NCBI RefSeq assembly: GCF_004339805.1
Contig: NZ_SLUI01000005.1
Span: forward strand, 248,001 to 312,000
Reading direction: 5' to 3'
Source: Anaerospora hongkongensis
Lineage (GTDB): Bacteria; Bacillota; Negativicutes; Sporomusales; DSM-15969
DNA length: 64,000 nucleotides
The position numbers and the translations under genes are program-made. The notes under the pieces are model-generated. The model saw only the letters and a program-made list of their open reading frames with translations, was not told where the DNA came from and did no database searches. Every line of letters starts with the position of its first letter. The first letter of the stretch is position 1. Positions 8,042-17,008 of the stretch are shown here, piece by piece.

Positions 8042-9943
8042 TTAATCCCGCTCTAAACCATATTTCTTCAAATAACGGTACAGTGTTACCCGGCTGACGT
8101 CAAGCATATTTGCCAAACGGCTAATGTTACCTCCCGCCGCTTTCCAGGCCTCTACAAATATTTCCCGATCTTCTTTCCAAGCCTTTCCAGGAGTGGATTC
8201 TCCTGGCAGAATAATATCATCACCGGTGATATTTTCACCGGCAGTATTGAAGAAGGCCTGCTCCACAACGCCCTGCAGCTGCTTGATATTCCCCGGCCAT
8301 TCGTAAGACATCAACAGCTTGGCGGCCTCGTCTGTCAGCACTTTTTTGGCAAGGTTATGCTGTTCAGCCAATTCACTGATAATATGTTCCGCAAGTAAGG
8401 GAATATCATCTTTGCGGGAACGGAGGGAAGGCATGCGCAGTACTACTTTACTGATGATATCATGGAGCTGGCTGGCAAATACTCCTTTTTCCGTCAGGCG
8501 TTTCACATCGCTGTCACACGCGGCAATAATCCGCGCATCAAAGGGACGCGGTACATCTTCCCCGGCGCGGCAGGTCTTACCTGAAGCCAGCGCAGCCGCA
8601 AGGCGAACCTGCAAATGATACGGAATTTTCTCGACTTCATCCAGGAACAGCGTCCCCCCGTTAGCCAATTCTAATTTGCCCGGACGGCTTTCTTCGCCAA
8701 AGATACTGCCGAACAGTTCACCTTCCAGCATTTCTGCCGGCATATCCCCGCAGCGGACAGAAATCAGCGGCCCTGCCGCCCGGGTGCTGGCTTGGTGAAT
8801 GCCGTGTGCGAGCCGTTGCTTGCCTGTCCCCGGCTCACCTTGCAATAAAGTATGATTACCACTTTTTGCGGCCCTGGCCGCCTTATCCTTCATCGAAGAA
8901 AAAGCCGTATCCTGCCCGACCATTGATCCCATGCTGTACCGGGCTGTATAACCAACGGCGTGAGCCACCAGCGTACGCAAATCTTCAATTGGCTGGGATA
9001 TAGCCACAATACCGCCCACTTCATTATCCCGGTACAAGGGGACGACGGTTGTAATGTCTTCATAGGTTTTTTGAGCCGTAATCCAAGTGACTTCTTTATT
9101 ATAGGAAGGTATTCCTAAAAAGCCTTTGTACAACGGCGTATGACGATAGTTCAATACTACATCGCTTAAATTCGGATACACGTCCCCTTTATTGTAAGAG
9201 GCAATCCCCGAAAGACGGCTTTGCCCCAGCTTATTGGTATACGCCACTTCCCCGCCCGGTAAGATATGATAAACGGCATGGGGTACAGCATCTAAAATTG
9301 CCTGCTTGGCATCAAGCCTTTCCTGCAGCTGCAGGTACGTTTCCAGGGCATGGGTCATGCTGAGCATTAATGCGGCAATAGAGCTATAAGGCAGCTCTTG
9401 CTGCTGCACTGATACCAGTGTGAGAATATACTGCAGTTCGCCGTTTAAAAATACCGGCGCCGAGCAGGCATCCCCGTTCTGACATTCCTTTATCCACATT
9501 TCCGGACCAAAAAGCAGAAAGGGGGTTTTATGCCTGGCCACAATTGCAATGCTTGAAGTCCCGATATCTGTTTCTGCCAGCCGTGCCCCTTCCACTTCCC
9601 CTGCCATCTTCTGAAAAAACGGCAAAGCATAATTTTTTAAAACATGGCATTCATTATCAAGCAACAGCAAGCTGAGATTGTATAAATTAAAATGCTCATC
9701 AATTTGCCGGTACAGCTCGTCCAAGTAAGAAAGCGCCGCTTTGTGCCGCTCCCGCCGTTCGGCTAATTCAGTTTTGGACAGGCGGTATAAATTGGGCATT
9801 ACTTCTGAGGCAATGCCGGCTTCATGGCTGACCTGCCAGGACTCGGCTACCCAGGGATGAACATTGGGATCAAGGACGCCATCAGCTATGTATTTCGTAT
9901 AATAGGTTTGCAGCTTTTCTTTACTACGTCGTTCGCGAATCAT
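8042..9943 (-). CDS. Enhancer-binding-type regulator lacking GAFTGA (AcoR/DhaR-like)
   Basis: 633 residues. Layout: N-terminal linker, a GAF-type domain (about 70-200), a PAS domain (about 215-330), an AAA+ ATPase domain (about 340-560) and a C-terminal Fis-type helix-turn-helix ending VSRVTLYRYLKKYGLERD. Walker A is GEPGTGKQ starting at residue 369, and Walker B is [12 protein letters not shown]. The loop that should read GAFTGA and contacts sigma-54 is replaced by IFGEESRPGK, so this protein probably does not open sigma-54 promoters; DhaR and TyrR are known relatives that lost the loop and act with the housekeeping sigma factor. The start is the ATG at 9941-9943, with GGAGG 6 nt upstream, 13 codons inside the longest frame. 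The likely targets are unknown; no catabolic operon adjoins it. Confidence 0.85.
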   Translation of the reverse strand: MIRERRSKEKLQTYYTKYIADGVLDPNVHPWVAESWQVSHEAGIASEVMPNLYRLSKTELAERRERHKAALSYLDELYRQIDEHFNLYNLSLLLLDNECHVLKNYALPFFQKMAGEVEGARLAETDIGTSSIAIVARHKTPFLLFGPEMWIKECQNGDACSAPVFLNGELQYILTLVSVQQQELPYSSIAALMLSMTHALETYLQLQERLDAKQAILDAVPHAVYHILPGGEVAYTNKLGQSRLSGIASYNKGDVYPNLSDVVLNYRHTPLYKGFLGIPSYNKEVTWITAQKTYEDITTVVPLYRDNEVGGIVAISQPIEDLRTLVAHAVGYTARYSMGSMVGQDTAFSSMKDKAARAAKSGNHTLLQGEPGTGKQRLAHGIHQASTRAAGPLISVRCGDMPAEMLEGELFGSIFGEESRPGKLELANGGTLFLDEVEKIPYHLQVRLAAALASGKTCRAGEDVPRPFDARIIAACDSDVKRLTEKGVFASQLHDIISKVVLRMPSLRSRKDDIPLLAEHIISELAEQHNLAKKVLTDEAAKLLMSYEWPGNIKQLQGVVEQAFFNTAGENITGDDIILPGESTPGKAWKEDREIFVEAWKAAGGNISRLANMLDVSRVTLYRYLKKYGLERD

Positions 9944-10222
9944 AAATAACCTCCACCAACGCACAATTTTTAAAGAAATCATACCATAAAATCAAGTTAA
10001 TCGAAAGTGTATTCACCAATAGACTTTACAAAAACAAGCTCATTTTGCTTGCCGCGATTAGAATCCTATGCTCTTGCGACCTTTACTCCTTTATCGGACG
10101 TGCCAGTGACTTCTTTCTTATTTTCGCCACATTACGGCCTAAAAACCACTTCTTTTCTTCTGGCTTATCCTGTTAAATTTTTGTTATACTGGATATATAT
10201 TATTAATTTGGAGGTAATATCC

Positions 10223-10510
10223 ATGACAAACACCATGGTGCATCATGTTGCGGTTGAATATGATCCTCTGTTATCGGTTGCCGAAATGACTGCTATTGTT
10301 GAAGAAGAAATCGCTCAGTGGAAAGATCGCCATAAAGAGCTGGCCCGTGTCCTGCTCACAATTGACGGAGAGAATGTGGAGATAAAAGCAATTGAGAAAT
10401 CGCCCGTACGCCGGGTTCGCCGCATTACAGGCTACCTTTCCAACATGGAAAATTTTAATGACGCCAAGCAGGACGAGCTGCATGCCCGCTTCAAACATTG
10501 CTGCGGTTAA
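10223..10510 (+). CDS. Small protein resembling the C-terminus of anaerobic ribonucleotide reductase
   Basis: 95 residues. The second half, RRVRRITGYLSNMENFNDAKQDELHARFKH, resembles the tail of class III ribonucleotide reductase NrdD (pattern RVTGYL...FN.AK..EL..R..H), where it surrounds the glycyl radical site. The metal-binding CxxC pairs of NrdD are absent, and the only cysteines are the last CC pair. Short stand-alone proteins of this kind are annotated as NrdD-like in Firmicutes, but their role is not established. GGAGG lies 8 nt before ATG 10223; the longer upstream frame has no ribosome site. Followed by a terminator shared with the convergent kinase gene. Resemblance judged by eye. 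Confidence 0.7.
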   Translation: MTNTMVHHVAVEYDPLLSVAEMTAIVEEEIAQWKDRHKELARVLLTIDGENVEIKAIEKSPVRRVRRITGYLSNMENFNDAKQDELHARFKHCCG

Positions 10511-10550
10511 ATCAATCCCCTCAAGCCATTAGGTTTGAGGGGATTGATTT
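10509..10550. terminator. Bidirectional terminator overlapping the kinase stop codon
   Basis: A 15-16 bp stem (AAATCAATCCCCTCAA and its complement) separates two convergent genes. The right arm covers the last codons and stop of the histidine kinase gene (stop at 10529-10531). Confidence 0.85.
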
Positions 10551-11635
10551 ACTCTGGAGAACCGAATGAAGAAGGTTGTGCCCGAATCATCAGTAGTAAC
10601 TTGAATGACGGCATTATGCCGGGCAGCAATACTATAGCATATGGCTAAGCCTAAGCCGGTACCGTTGTCCTTCGTCGTAAGAAAGGGAGTTCCCAGCCGG
10701 TTTAAAATCGCCGGAACAATGCCGCTGCCCTCATCTTCAACAGCTAAGGTTACTGCCTCCGTATCGGCAAAAGTTCGTATGCACATTTCTCCGCCAGGCT
10801 GCATGGCTTCCAGTCCATTACGTACTAAGTTCAGGATAAGCTGGCGCATTTCACTTTCATCTAAAATTAGTTCCGGTACGGGCTTGAGGTCAAGCTGGAT
10901 GCTCTTTTCTGCCATTAACGCATCGGCACGAAGCAGCGGATAAATGACTTCAATAATAGCATTTAGATTATGCGGTTTTTTATCCATTTTTTTATTGCGG
11001 GCCAACGCTAGAAATTCCGATAAAATCGAGTTGGCCCGGTCCAATTCTTCAATCATTAGATCCAAGTATCCTTTAAAAGGCTGGCATTCCTCCTTTTTAC
11101 TAAGCAATTGTAAAAAACCCCGTACAGTTGTCATTGGGTTACGAATCTCGTGGCTGATTCCCGCAGCCATTTGCCCGATTAAGTTAAGCTGTTCGTAATG
11201 GGCAAGGTCCTTTTCCAGTTGTTTCTGCCGTGTAATGTCACGACCGACGGACTGTACTTCCACCAGACGGCCCTGATTATTAAAAAATCCCCGGTAGGTC
11301 CATTGCACCCAGCGTACTTCACCCGCTCCGTCGGTAATACCATATTCAGAAATACACGTAGGTGCTGCCGAAGTTAATGAGGCAATTAATGCGCGAATAT
11401 TCTGTACATCGAGTTCCGGCACGCCCAGCCTATCGAGAGTTTGCCCGTAAACCTCATAGTGTTTTTTATGGAGAAACCGGCAATAAGCCCGATTGGCAAA
11501 GGTCACTGTCAAATCGGGAGTATACCGGCAAATAAATTCTGTCTGATCCTCAACGATGGCTCGATAGCGAGCTTCGCTGGCAGCTAAGTCGTCCTGCAGG
11601 CGACGGTTAGCAGTCATCTTCAATTCCCTGGCCAT
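10529..11635 (-). CDS. Soluble PAS-domain sensor histidine kinase
   Basis: 368 residues, no membrane segment. A PAS domain occupies about residues 18-130 (RYRAIVEDQTEFICRYTPDLTVTFANRAYCRFL, ending with a PAC motif). The dimerisation/phosphoacceptor helix GQMAAGISHEIRNPMTTVRGFLQLL lies near residue 150, followed by an HATPase domain with N-box LILNLVRNGLEAM, G1 DEGSGI and G2 GTGLGLAIC. The H-box variant SHEIRNPMTTVRGFLQLL is typical of the orphan kinases feeding the Spo0A phosphorelay in spore formers, and there is no response regulator next to it, so such a role is a reasonable inference. The ATG at 11635 follows GGGGGTGA. It closely resembles the kinase at 18831-20984 in the catalytic half. 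Confidence 0.9.
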   Translation of the reverse strand: MARELKMTANRRLQDDLAASEARYRAIVEDQTEFICRYTPDLTVTFANRAYCRFLHKKHYEVYGQTLDRLGVPELDVQNIRALIASLTSAAPTCISEYGITDGAGEVRWVQWTYRGFFNNQGRLVEVQSVGRDITRQKQLEKDLAHYEQLNLIGQMAAGISHEIRNPMTTVRGFLQLLSKKEECQPFKGYLDLMIEELDRANSILSEFLALARNKKMDKKPHNLNAIIEVIYPLLRADALMAEKSIQLDLKPVPELILDESEMRQLILNLVRNGLEAMQPGGEMCIRTFADTEAVTLAVEDEGSGIVPAILNRLGTPFLTTKDNGTGLGLAICYSIAARHNAVIQVTTDDSGTTFFIRFSRVNQSPQT

Positions 11636-11706
11636 AATTCACCCCCGCAGCAAATAACATATGGCTCTTTATTTCGACACGAATCGGCAAAGTCCCTTCC
11701 CTTTTT

Positions 11707-12570
11707 CTACAATCTGCGCAGAGCAATCGCTTCCCTTACTTTTTGCATATTGGCCACCAGACGTTCTTTATTTTGCAGCATAACACCAATATATAAGACG
11801 TCGACAATTGCCAGGTGCGCCAGACGCGATGCCATTGCTTCCGAGCGATATTTTGTTTCCCTGGCTGAGGCTACCAGCGAAATATCTGCAAGCTCCGACA
11901 AGGGCGACTTCATGTAGCTGGTTAAAGCAATAACGGTAGTACCACTTTTTTTGGCTGTCGCCACCGAATCAAGCAGTTCCCGGTTGGAGCCAGTGTGCGA
12001 AACGGCAACAACCACATCACCGGGAGACAGCAGGGCTGCTGAGGCGATTTGCATATGCGAATCGCCATAAGCACGCACACACACGCCAAACCGCATAAAG
12101 CGGTGTTCGATGTCGGCAGCAATAATCGCCGATCCGCCTGAGCCATAAGCATCAATTCGTTTGGCCCTAGCCAATGCGGCAACGGCCTCTTCGACGGCCT
12201 GCGGATTCAAAAGCTTAAGCGTATCCTGCAGCCCCTCATTAATACTATGGAATACCTTGCCTGCAATGAGCGAAATGGAATCCGCAGAATCAACTTCTTC
12301 GTAAACTGTTTCCATAGGTGTATATAAATCACCGGCTAAGGCAATTTTAAAGGCTTGATACCCCTTAAAACCGATTTTTTGACACAGGCGAAAAATAGTA
12401 GCCTCAGCACTGCCTGCCCCTTCTGCCAATTCTGTAATTGAAAGATGAACAACAGCTGCCGGATTGTCCAGCATATAGGCAGCTACCTTTTGCTCAGCTT
12501 TGGTCAGTGAACTGAAGACACTGCGAATTCGCGGCAAACAGCCACTAATCTGTGACGTTGACGGTTGCAT
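11707..12570 (-). CDS. MurR/RpiR family transcriptional regulator
   Basis: 287 residues: an N-terminal RpiR-type helix-turn-helix (KAEQKVAAYMLDNPAAVVHLSITELAEGAGSAEATIFRLCQKIGFKGYQAFKIAL) and a C-terminal SIS sugar-phosphate-binding domain (IDAYGSGGSAIIAADIEHRFMRFG, VAVSHTGSNRELLDSVATAKKSGTTVIALTS). It is divergent from the FGGY kinase at 12732 and is very likely its regulator, responding to the phosphorylated sugar acid. The ATG at 12570 follows AGGGAGG. There is no adjoining transporter, so the regulon probably extends elsewhere. Confidence 0.92.
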   Translation of the reverse strand: MQPSTSQISGCLPRIRSVFSSLTKAEQKVAAYMLDNPAAVVHLSITELAEGAGSAEATIFRLCQKIGFKGYQAFKIALAGDLYTPMETVYEEVDSADSISLIAGKVFHSINEGLQDTLKLLNPQAVEEAVAALARAKRIDAYGSGGSAIIAADIEHRFMRFGVCVRAYGDSHMQIASAALLSPGDVVVAVSHTGSNRELLDSVATAKKSGTTVIALTSYMKSPLSELADISLVASARETKYRSEAMASRLAHLAIVDVLYIGVMLQNKERLVANMQKVREAIALRRL

Positions 12571-12731
12571 GACTATTCCTCCCTTACGAGTCTTATATTA
12601 TTGTAGCAAGATACGCCTGTTTCGTCCAAATATTTTATCGTTCTATTCTCTGGCACACAATAAGAGGTTTACTTTTCATTGCCGTCATGGTATGAATAAA
12701 GATGTCCCAAACCACACACAGGAGGATTATC

Positions 12732-14273
12732 ATGCACAAAGAAGCTATTTTCGGAGTTGATATTGGCACTACGGGCTGCCGGGCCGTACTTTATCGTGTA
12801 GATGGTACTATACTGGCAAGCCACTCCATAGATTATCCGTTGTATACTCCCGAATCCGATTGGGCAGAGCAGGACCCTGATGAAATCTATCAAGCCTTTG
12901 TTACGGTCGTCAGCAAGGCGATGGTACAATCCGGTATCACCGCCAAAGATATTGCCGGTATGTCATTTAGTTCGGCATTACACAGCCTGATACCGGTCGA
13001 CGCGGCTGGCACCCCGCTTTACCGGATGCTTACCTGGGCTGATAACCGGGCACAAAGCTATAAAGAAAAAGTAGCATCAGGCGATGACGGAAAAGCAATT
13101 TATTCGCGTACCGCCTGCCCGCCTCATCCGATGTTTCCCTTGTATAAGATTCTCTGGTTCCGTTATGAACGACCGGAAATGTTTCAAAAAATTGCTAAGT
13201 TCATCGGTATTAAAGAATATATTATTCACCGGCTTACCGGCAAATACATCATTGATAAATCTATCGCTTCTGGTTCCGGCTTATATAATAACCAAACACT
13301 AAGCTGGGATGAACAGCTGCTGGAATTAACCGGCCTCAGACAGGATCAGTTATCGGAAGTTGTGCCGACTACTCATATTGAGCGTCAAATCGACCCGCAA
13401 ATCGCACAGTCGCTAGGCATTGCGCCCGATACCCCGTTAATTATGGGTGGTGGTGACGGCATGATGAACTGCATCGGCTCTGGTGCTATTAATCCCGGCC
13501 AGTTGACGCTAACGATCGGTACAAGCGGTGCTGTGCGGGTAATCACTACCAAGCCTTATAATGATCCGAAAGGCCGAACCTGGTGCTACAATCTCAGCGA
13601 AGATTACTGGGTTCTGGGCGGTGCCATTACCAATGGCGGCATTGCACTGCGCTGGGCAAAAGAAAAATTTGCTTCAACAGAACAAAAAGTTGCCGAGCGT
13701 CTGGGACTGGATGCTTATGATATTCTCAGTCGTTATGCCGAGCAAAAACCGGCAGGCTCAGATGGGCTGATTATGCTGCCATTCTTCGCCGGTGAGCGGG
13801 CGCCTTACTGGAATGCCAATGCTCGCGGTGTCCTGTTCGGCCTGAATCTCAATCACGGCAAACGCCACCTGGTGCGGGCAACGATGGAGGGCATCTGCTA
13901 CCGGATGTACAGTATCCTCCAGGCACTGGAAGAAGTATCCGGCCAAGTGACGGAAATTCGGGTCAGCGGCAGCTTCACCCGTTCTCGCCTGTGGGTACAA
14001 ATACTCGCCGACGTGTTCGGCAGGGTCATTACCGTTCCCGGCGAGCCGGAGGGTGCTGCCTATGGCGCTGCTGTACTCGGACTGTATGCACTGGGCTTTT
14101 TACATGATATCAAAGAGGTAGGCAACTTTATTAACATCAAGGAACGCTATTATCCCTCTACGGAAAACCATGAACGCTATCAACAGCTTTTCAAAATATA
14201 TGAGCGGATTTACTGGAACCTGCAGCAAGAATTCGAAGAAATTGCGAAAATACAGCGAACCTGGAAAAATTAA
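12732..14273 (+). CDS. FGGY-family carbohydrate kinase, probable gluconokinase
   Basis: 513 residues. The N-terminal phosphate loop FGVDIGTTGCRAVLYRVDG, the middle WADNRAQ, GGGDGMMNCIGSGAI and LTIGTSGAVRV segments and the C-terminal YGAAVLGLYALG belong to the FGGY sugar kinase fold. Overall features (WAEQDPDEIYQA, SALHSLIPVDAAGTPLYRMLTWADNRA, RTACPPHPMFPLYKILW) are those of the gluconate/xylulose branch, closest in memory to Bacillus GntK. The expected reaction is ATP-dependent phosphorylation of gluconate to 6-phosphogluconate, but another sugar acid or pentulose is possible. GGAGG is 7 nt before ATG 12732. Divergent from the RpiR regulator; followed by a strong terminator. Confidence 0.85.
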   Translation: MHKEAIFGVDIGTTGCRAVLYRVDGTILASHSIDYPLYTPESDWAEQDPDEIYQAFVTVVSKAMVQSGITAKDIAGMSFSSALHSLIPVDAAGTPLYRMLTWADNRAQSYKEKVASGDDGKAIYSRTACPPHPMFPLYKILWFRYERPEMFQKIAKFIGIKEYIIHRLTGKYIIDKSIASGSGLYNNQTLSWDEQLLELTGLRQDQLSEVVPTTHIERQIDPQIAQSLGIAPDTPLIMGGGDGMMNCIGSGAINPGQLTLTIGTSGAVRVITTKPYNDPKGRTWCYNLSEDYWVLGGAITNGGIALRWAKEKFASTEQKVAERLGLDAYDILSRYAEQKPAGSDGLIMLPFFAGERAPYWNANARGVLFGLNLNHGKRHLVRATMEGICYRMYSILQALEEVSGQVTEIRVSGSFTRSRLWVQILADVFGRVITVPGEPEGAAYGAAVLGLYALGFLHDIKEVGNFINIKERYYPSTENHERYQQLFKIYERIYWNLQQEFEEIAKIQRTWKN

Positions 14274-14315
14274 AAAACAGCAGTGGAATCTCCCGTTGAT
14301 TCCACTGCTGTTTTT
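14273..14315. terminator. Strong bidirectional terminator
   Basis: An 18-bp near-perfect stem (AAAAACAGCAGTGGAATC and its complement) with a 6-nt loop, flanked by A and T runs, begins at the kinase stop codon. Confidence 0.93.
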
Positions 14316-14325
14316 CTGCCTGTAT

Positions 14326-14769
14326 TTATTTTGCCAGTTTCAAATATTCCAGCTCGGCTTCATGCTGTATGGAGCGGGTAGACAACAAACTAAGCATTTT
14401 TGATTGTTCCGCCTGTGCTTTCACGATGCGGTCCGTCTCCTCCTGCGTAGCCATTTCTTCATGAATAATTTCGAGCAATTTCATCAGATCATTCTGCTGA
14501 ATAGCCAGACATTCGTCAAGCTTAGCATTCATAATGCTGTATTGAGCCGCCAGGTGGTGTGTGAGATTCGTCTCCAGTTCATCCGCCCGGCTGTCAAGCT
14601 TGTCCAGCTGAAGCGCAAGCGTATTTACCCGGGAATCCAGGCTGCCCATTTTCAACTGCAAATCATCCATCCGAGTATCCAGCTTTGTAAAATTCTGCTG
14701 CAGAACCTGTAACTGCTGCAGTACTGCTGTTTGAAATTCTTCCGCCGTCACAGCCCTAACACCTTCCAT
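14326..14769 (-). CDS. Coiled-coil protein of unknown function
   Basis: 147 residues, almost entirely heptad-like: residues about 15-70 read QQNFTKLDTRMDDLQLKMGSLDSRVNTLALQLDKLDSRADELETNL, a long parallel coiled coil, followed by a second helical part (about 75-145). There are no membrane segments and no signal. Similar DUF-type coiled-coil proteins occur widely in clostridia. The ribosome site (AGGGAAAATG) is weak. It converges on the FGGY kinase terminator. No function can be assigned. Confidence 0.7.
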   Translation of the reverse strand: MEGVRAVTAEEFQTAVLQQLQVLQQNFTKLDTRMDDLQLKMGSLDSRVNTLALQLDKLDSRADELETNLTHHLAAQYSIMNAKLDECLAIQQNDLMKLLEIIHEEMATQEETDRIVKAQAEQSKMLSLLSTRSIQHEAELEYLKLAK

Positions 14770-14993
14770 TTTTTTACATTTTCCCTGATCCGCTGCTATT
14801 ATTAGACAAAATTAGTATATCATACAATGCGGGCAGGGAAAAGAAAAAAGAGTCAGGCCGTTGATAAAGCCCCATCTGCGTTGGCAGGCTTGCGGGAGCT
14901 CACTTGCCGTACCGCCGCTGTACTGTCTTCGCTCGCTTCCTCAGCCTTTCTAGCATCTGGGACTTTCTGAACGTCCTGGGAACGCATTTTGAC

Positions 14994-15027
14994 AAAAAAA
15001 AGAGTCCGGTATAACCGGACTCTTTTG
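14994..15027 (-). terminator. Terminator of the H-NOX chemoreceptor gene
   Basis: AGAGTCCGGT/ACCGGACTCT 10-bp stem with a 3-nt loop, followed on the minus strand by seven or more T residues. Confidence 0.92.
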
Positions 15028-15033
15028 CTTTAC

Positions 15034-16830
15034 TTACATACGGTATTGATTCATGTCTTCGCCAAAGTGCTGAATAACGGTTTTAAACTCGCGGATTTTA
15101 TCCATCATATCCTGCAATTTATCATTGTATACGCTAACGGCGGCACTGACTTCTTCACTGGCAGCAGAGTTTTCTTCAGAAATGGCTGCCAGGGATTCAA
15201 TCTTACTGTATACGGTATTGATCCCCCGCATTTCATTTTCCAGCTTATTGATCATATCCACAATATTATCGGAGACATGGTGAATGTTCTCAACATGACG
15301 GGTATTGCCTGTCACAACCGCCGTTAACTGGCGGCTTTCCGTAGCCAGAATATCATATTCTTCTTCAATGAGCCGCACAACGCCGCTGATAATATCCATG
15401 AGTATTTTAAGATCACTGGAAATGCTCTCCGAATGGTGATGAGACTGTTCCGCTAATTTCCGCACCTCTTCTGCTACGACGGCAAAGCCGCGCCCCTGCT
15501 CGCCCGCCCGGGCCGCTTCAATTGCCGCATTTAAGGCAAGCAGATTGGTTTGTCCCGCAATTGCCGCCACCAAGCCGGTAATCTCCGTAATTTTCGCTGC
15601 CTGGGACTGAAGGTTTTCTGCAGATTTTTTGACGGTGGCAAACATATCCAGACTTTTCGTTAATTTACTGCTGGAAGCGTGTACTTCCTCAAAACCTTTA
15701 TTAATTTGCGACACCGCCGCTTCAAGCTGCTGCTTATTGCGGTTTTGTTCGGCCACGACGGTAGTCAGCGTTTCCATATTGCCACTGAGAATATGTACGG
15801 CGCCTTCCGTTTCTTCCGCCTGATTGGTAGCGGCATGAGCAACATCATTCACGACGCCGGAAATCTCGTTAGAGGTAGTGCGCATCCGGTCGGCAAGAGT
15901 ATTAAATGTACCTGCATACTTATCCATTTCATCTGTAATGCCCTTAAACCCTACGAAGTCGGTCTTAACCCGCTCCCGGTACTGATTAAGCTGGCTGGCC
16001 AGTGCTTCCAGTTCATCTGCTGACTGCAGATGAACTTCTTCAAAGTATCTGCGGTCAATCAATGCTCCAACTATCTCTTTTATCGAAGCTAGCGGCCGCA
16101 GCAGCCATGCTGCGCTAATGCCGGCAATGACTCCGCCCGTCAATGCTCCCCACAGCAGATCGGTAACGCCTGCAAGCTGTAGAATCTGATTGATTACAAG
16201 TGACCCCAGCACCACGCTGATGGCAACTTTTCCTGGAATGCTTTTCAGCCCGCCTATCGCCAGCAGCCGGTTAAAGCGGTATGTAATAGTCCGCGAGATC
16301 GGTTGAGGAAAGCGGATTTTAACTTTTATGTGCTCGCCTGACGATTCCAGCACTTCTGTTTGAATATCTTCCTTAAAAAACTCGGCAGCACCTGCCAGCA
16401 AACCATACATATAGCCAAACATGCCCCGCTTGGACCGGTAAGACAATACTGCTTCATATTGAGAAACAGGATGAATTAACAACTCCGGCGGCTTTGCTCC
16501 CGGTATTCGCTTAACCATAACGACATGGACATCATACATCGATCGTAAAAAAGAATAGAGATTTTGTTGGCGAAAAAAAGCCGGATAGGCCTGCGAAAAG
16601 GTCGTAATATTATCTTTGCCGATTACCCGCCAGATTTCATCATCCGTTTTTCCTGTCTGCTTGGCCAAATAACTGACAAAGGTTCGGGTCTTTTGGTCTT
16701 CCACATCTTCAGTCATTGAAAACATTTTGTCACTAGCCCAACCGGCATGCTCCATAGCAGCTGCAGTCAGGCTCTCCCCCCATATCCGGCGGGCCGTGTT
16801 CACCCAAGTGCTGACAACGGTACCTTTCAT
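15034..16830 (-). CDS. H-NOX (heme) domain methyl-accepting chemotaxis protein
   Basis: 598 residues. Residues 1-185 form a heme nitric oxide/oxygen-binding (H-NOX) domain whose numbering matches the Thermoanaerobacter Tar4 domain residue for residue: proximal heme ligand His102, Pro115, heme-propionate motif Tyr131-Ser133-Arg135, and the distal hydrogen-bond set Trp9, Asn74 and Tyr140. Residues about 195-250 hold two membrane helices without a long external loop, so the sensor is cytoplasmic. A HAMP-like stretch (about 250-300) and a chemoreceptor signalling domain (hairpin tip near [26 protein letters not shown]) complete it. It should signal to CheA/CheW on O2 or NO binding. ATG 16830 has GGAGATG upstream. 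Monocistronic. Confidence 0.95.
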   Translation of the reverse strand: MKGTVVSTWVNTARRIWGESLTAAAMEHAGWASDKMFSMTEDVEDQKTRTFVSYLAKQTGKTDDEIWRVIGKDNITTFSQAYPAFFRQQNLYSFLRSMYDVHVVMVKRIPGAKPPELLIHPVSQYEAVLSYRSKRGMFGYMYGLLAGAAEFFKEDIQTEVLESSGEHIKVKIRFPQPISRTITYRFNRLLAIGGLKSIPGKVAISVVLGSLVINQILQLAGVTDLLWGALTGGVIAGISAAWLLRPLASIKEIVGALIDRRYFEEVHLQSADELEALASQLNQYRERVKTDFVGFKGITDEMDKYAGTFNTLADRMRTTSNEISGVVNDVAHAATNQAEETEGAVHILSGNMETLTTVVAEQNRNKQQLEAAVSQINKGFEEVHASSSKLTKSLDMFATVKKSAENLQSQAAKITEITGLVAAIAGQTNLLALNAAIEAARAGEQGRGFAVVAEEVRKLAEQSHHHSESISSDLKILMDIISGVVRLIEEEYDILATESRQLTAVVTGNTRHVENIHHVSDNIVDMINKLENEMRGINTVYSKIESLAAISEENSAASEEVSAAVSVYNDKLQDMMDKIREFKTVIQHFGEDMNQYRM

Positions 16831-17008
16831 AGCTTATCATCTCCATCTAGTCGCTTGACTCACCTTTTGAATTCGCTTCCACTGGAGATTTTCCTGTATA
16901 GTTCATAATGAAAATTACTGCTTCAGCGGCCCGGAAACGAAATTCTCACTTTCGCCTGCCGTTAACTAGCAGCAGGCCGCGTCAGGCAAAGCCGGACGCG
17001 GCCCAAAA

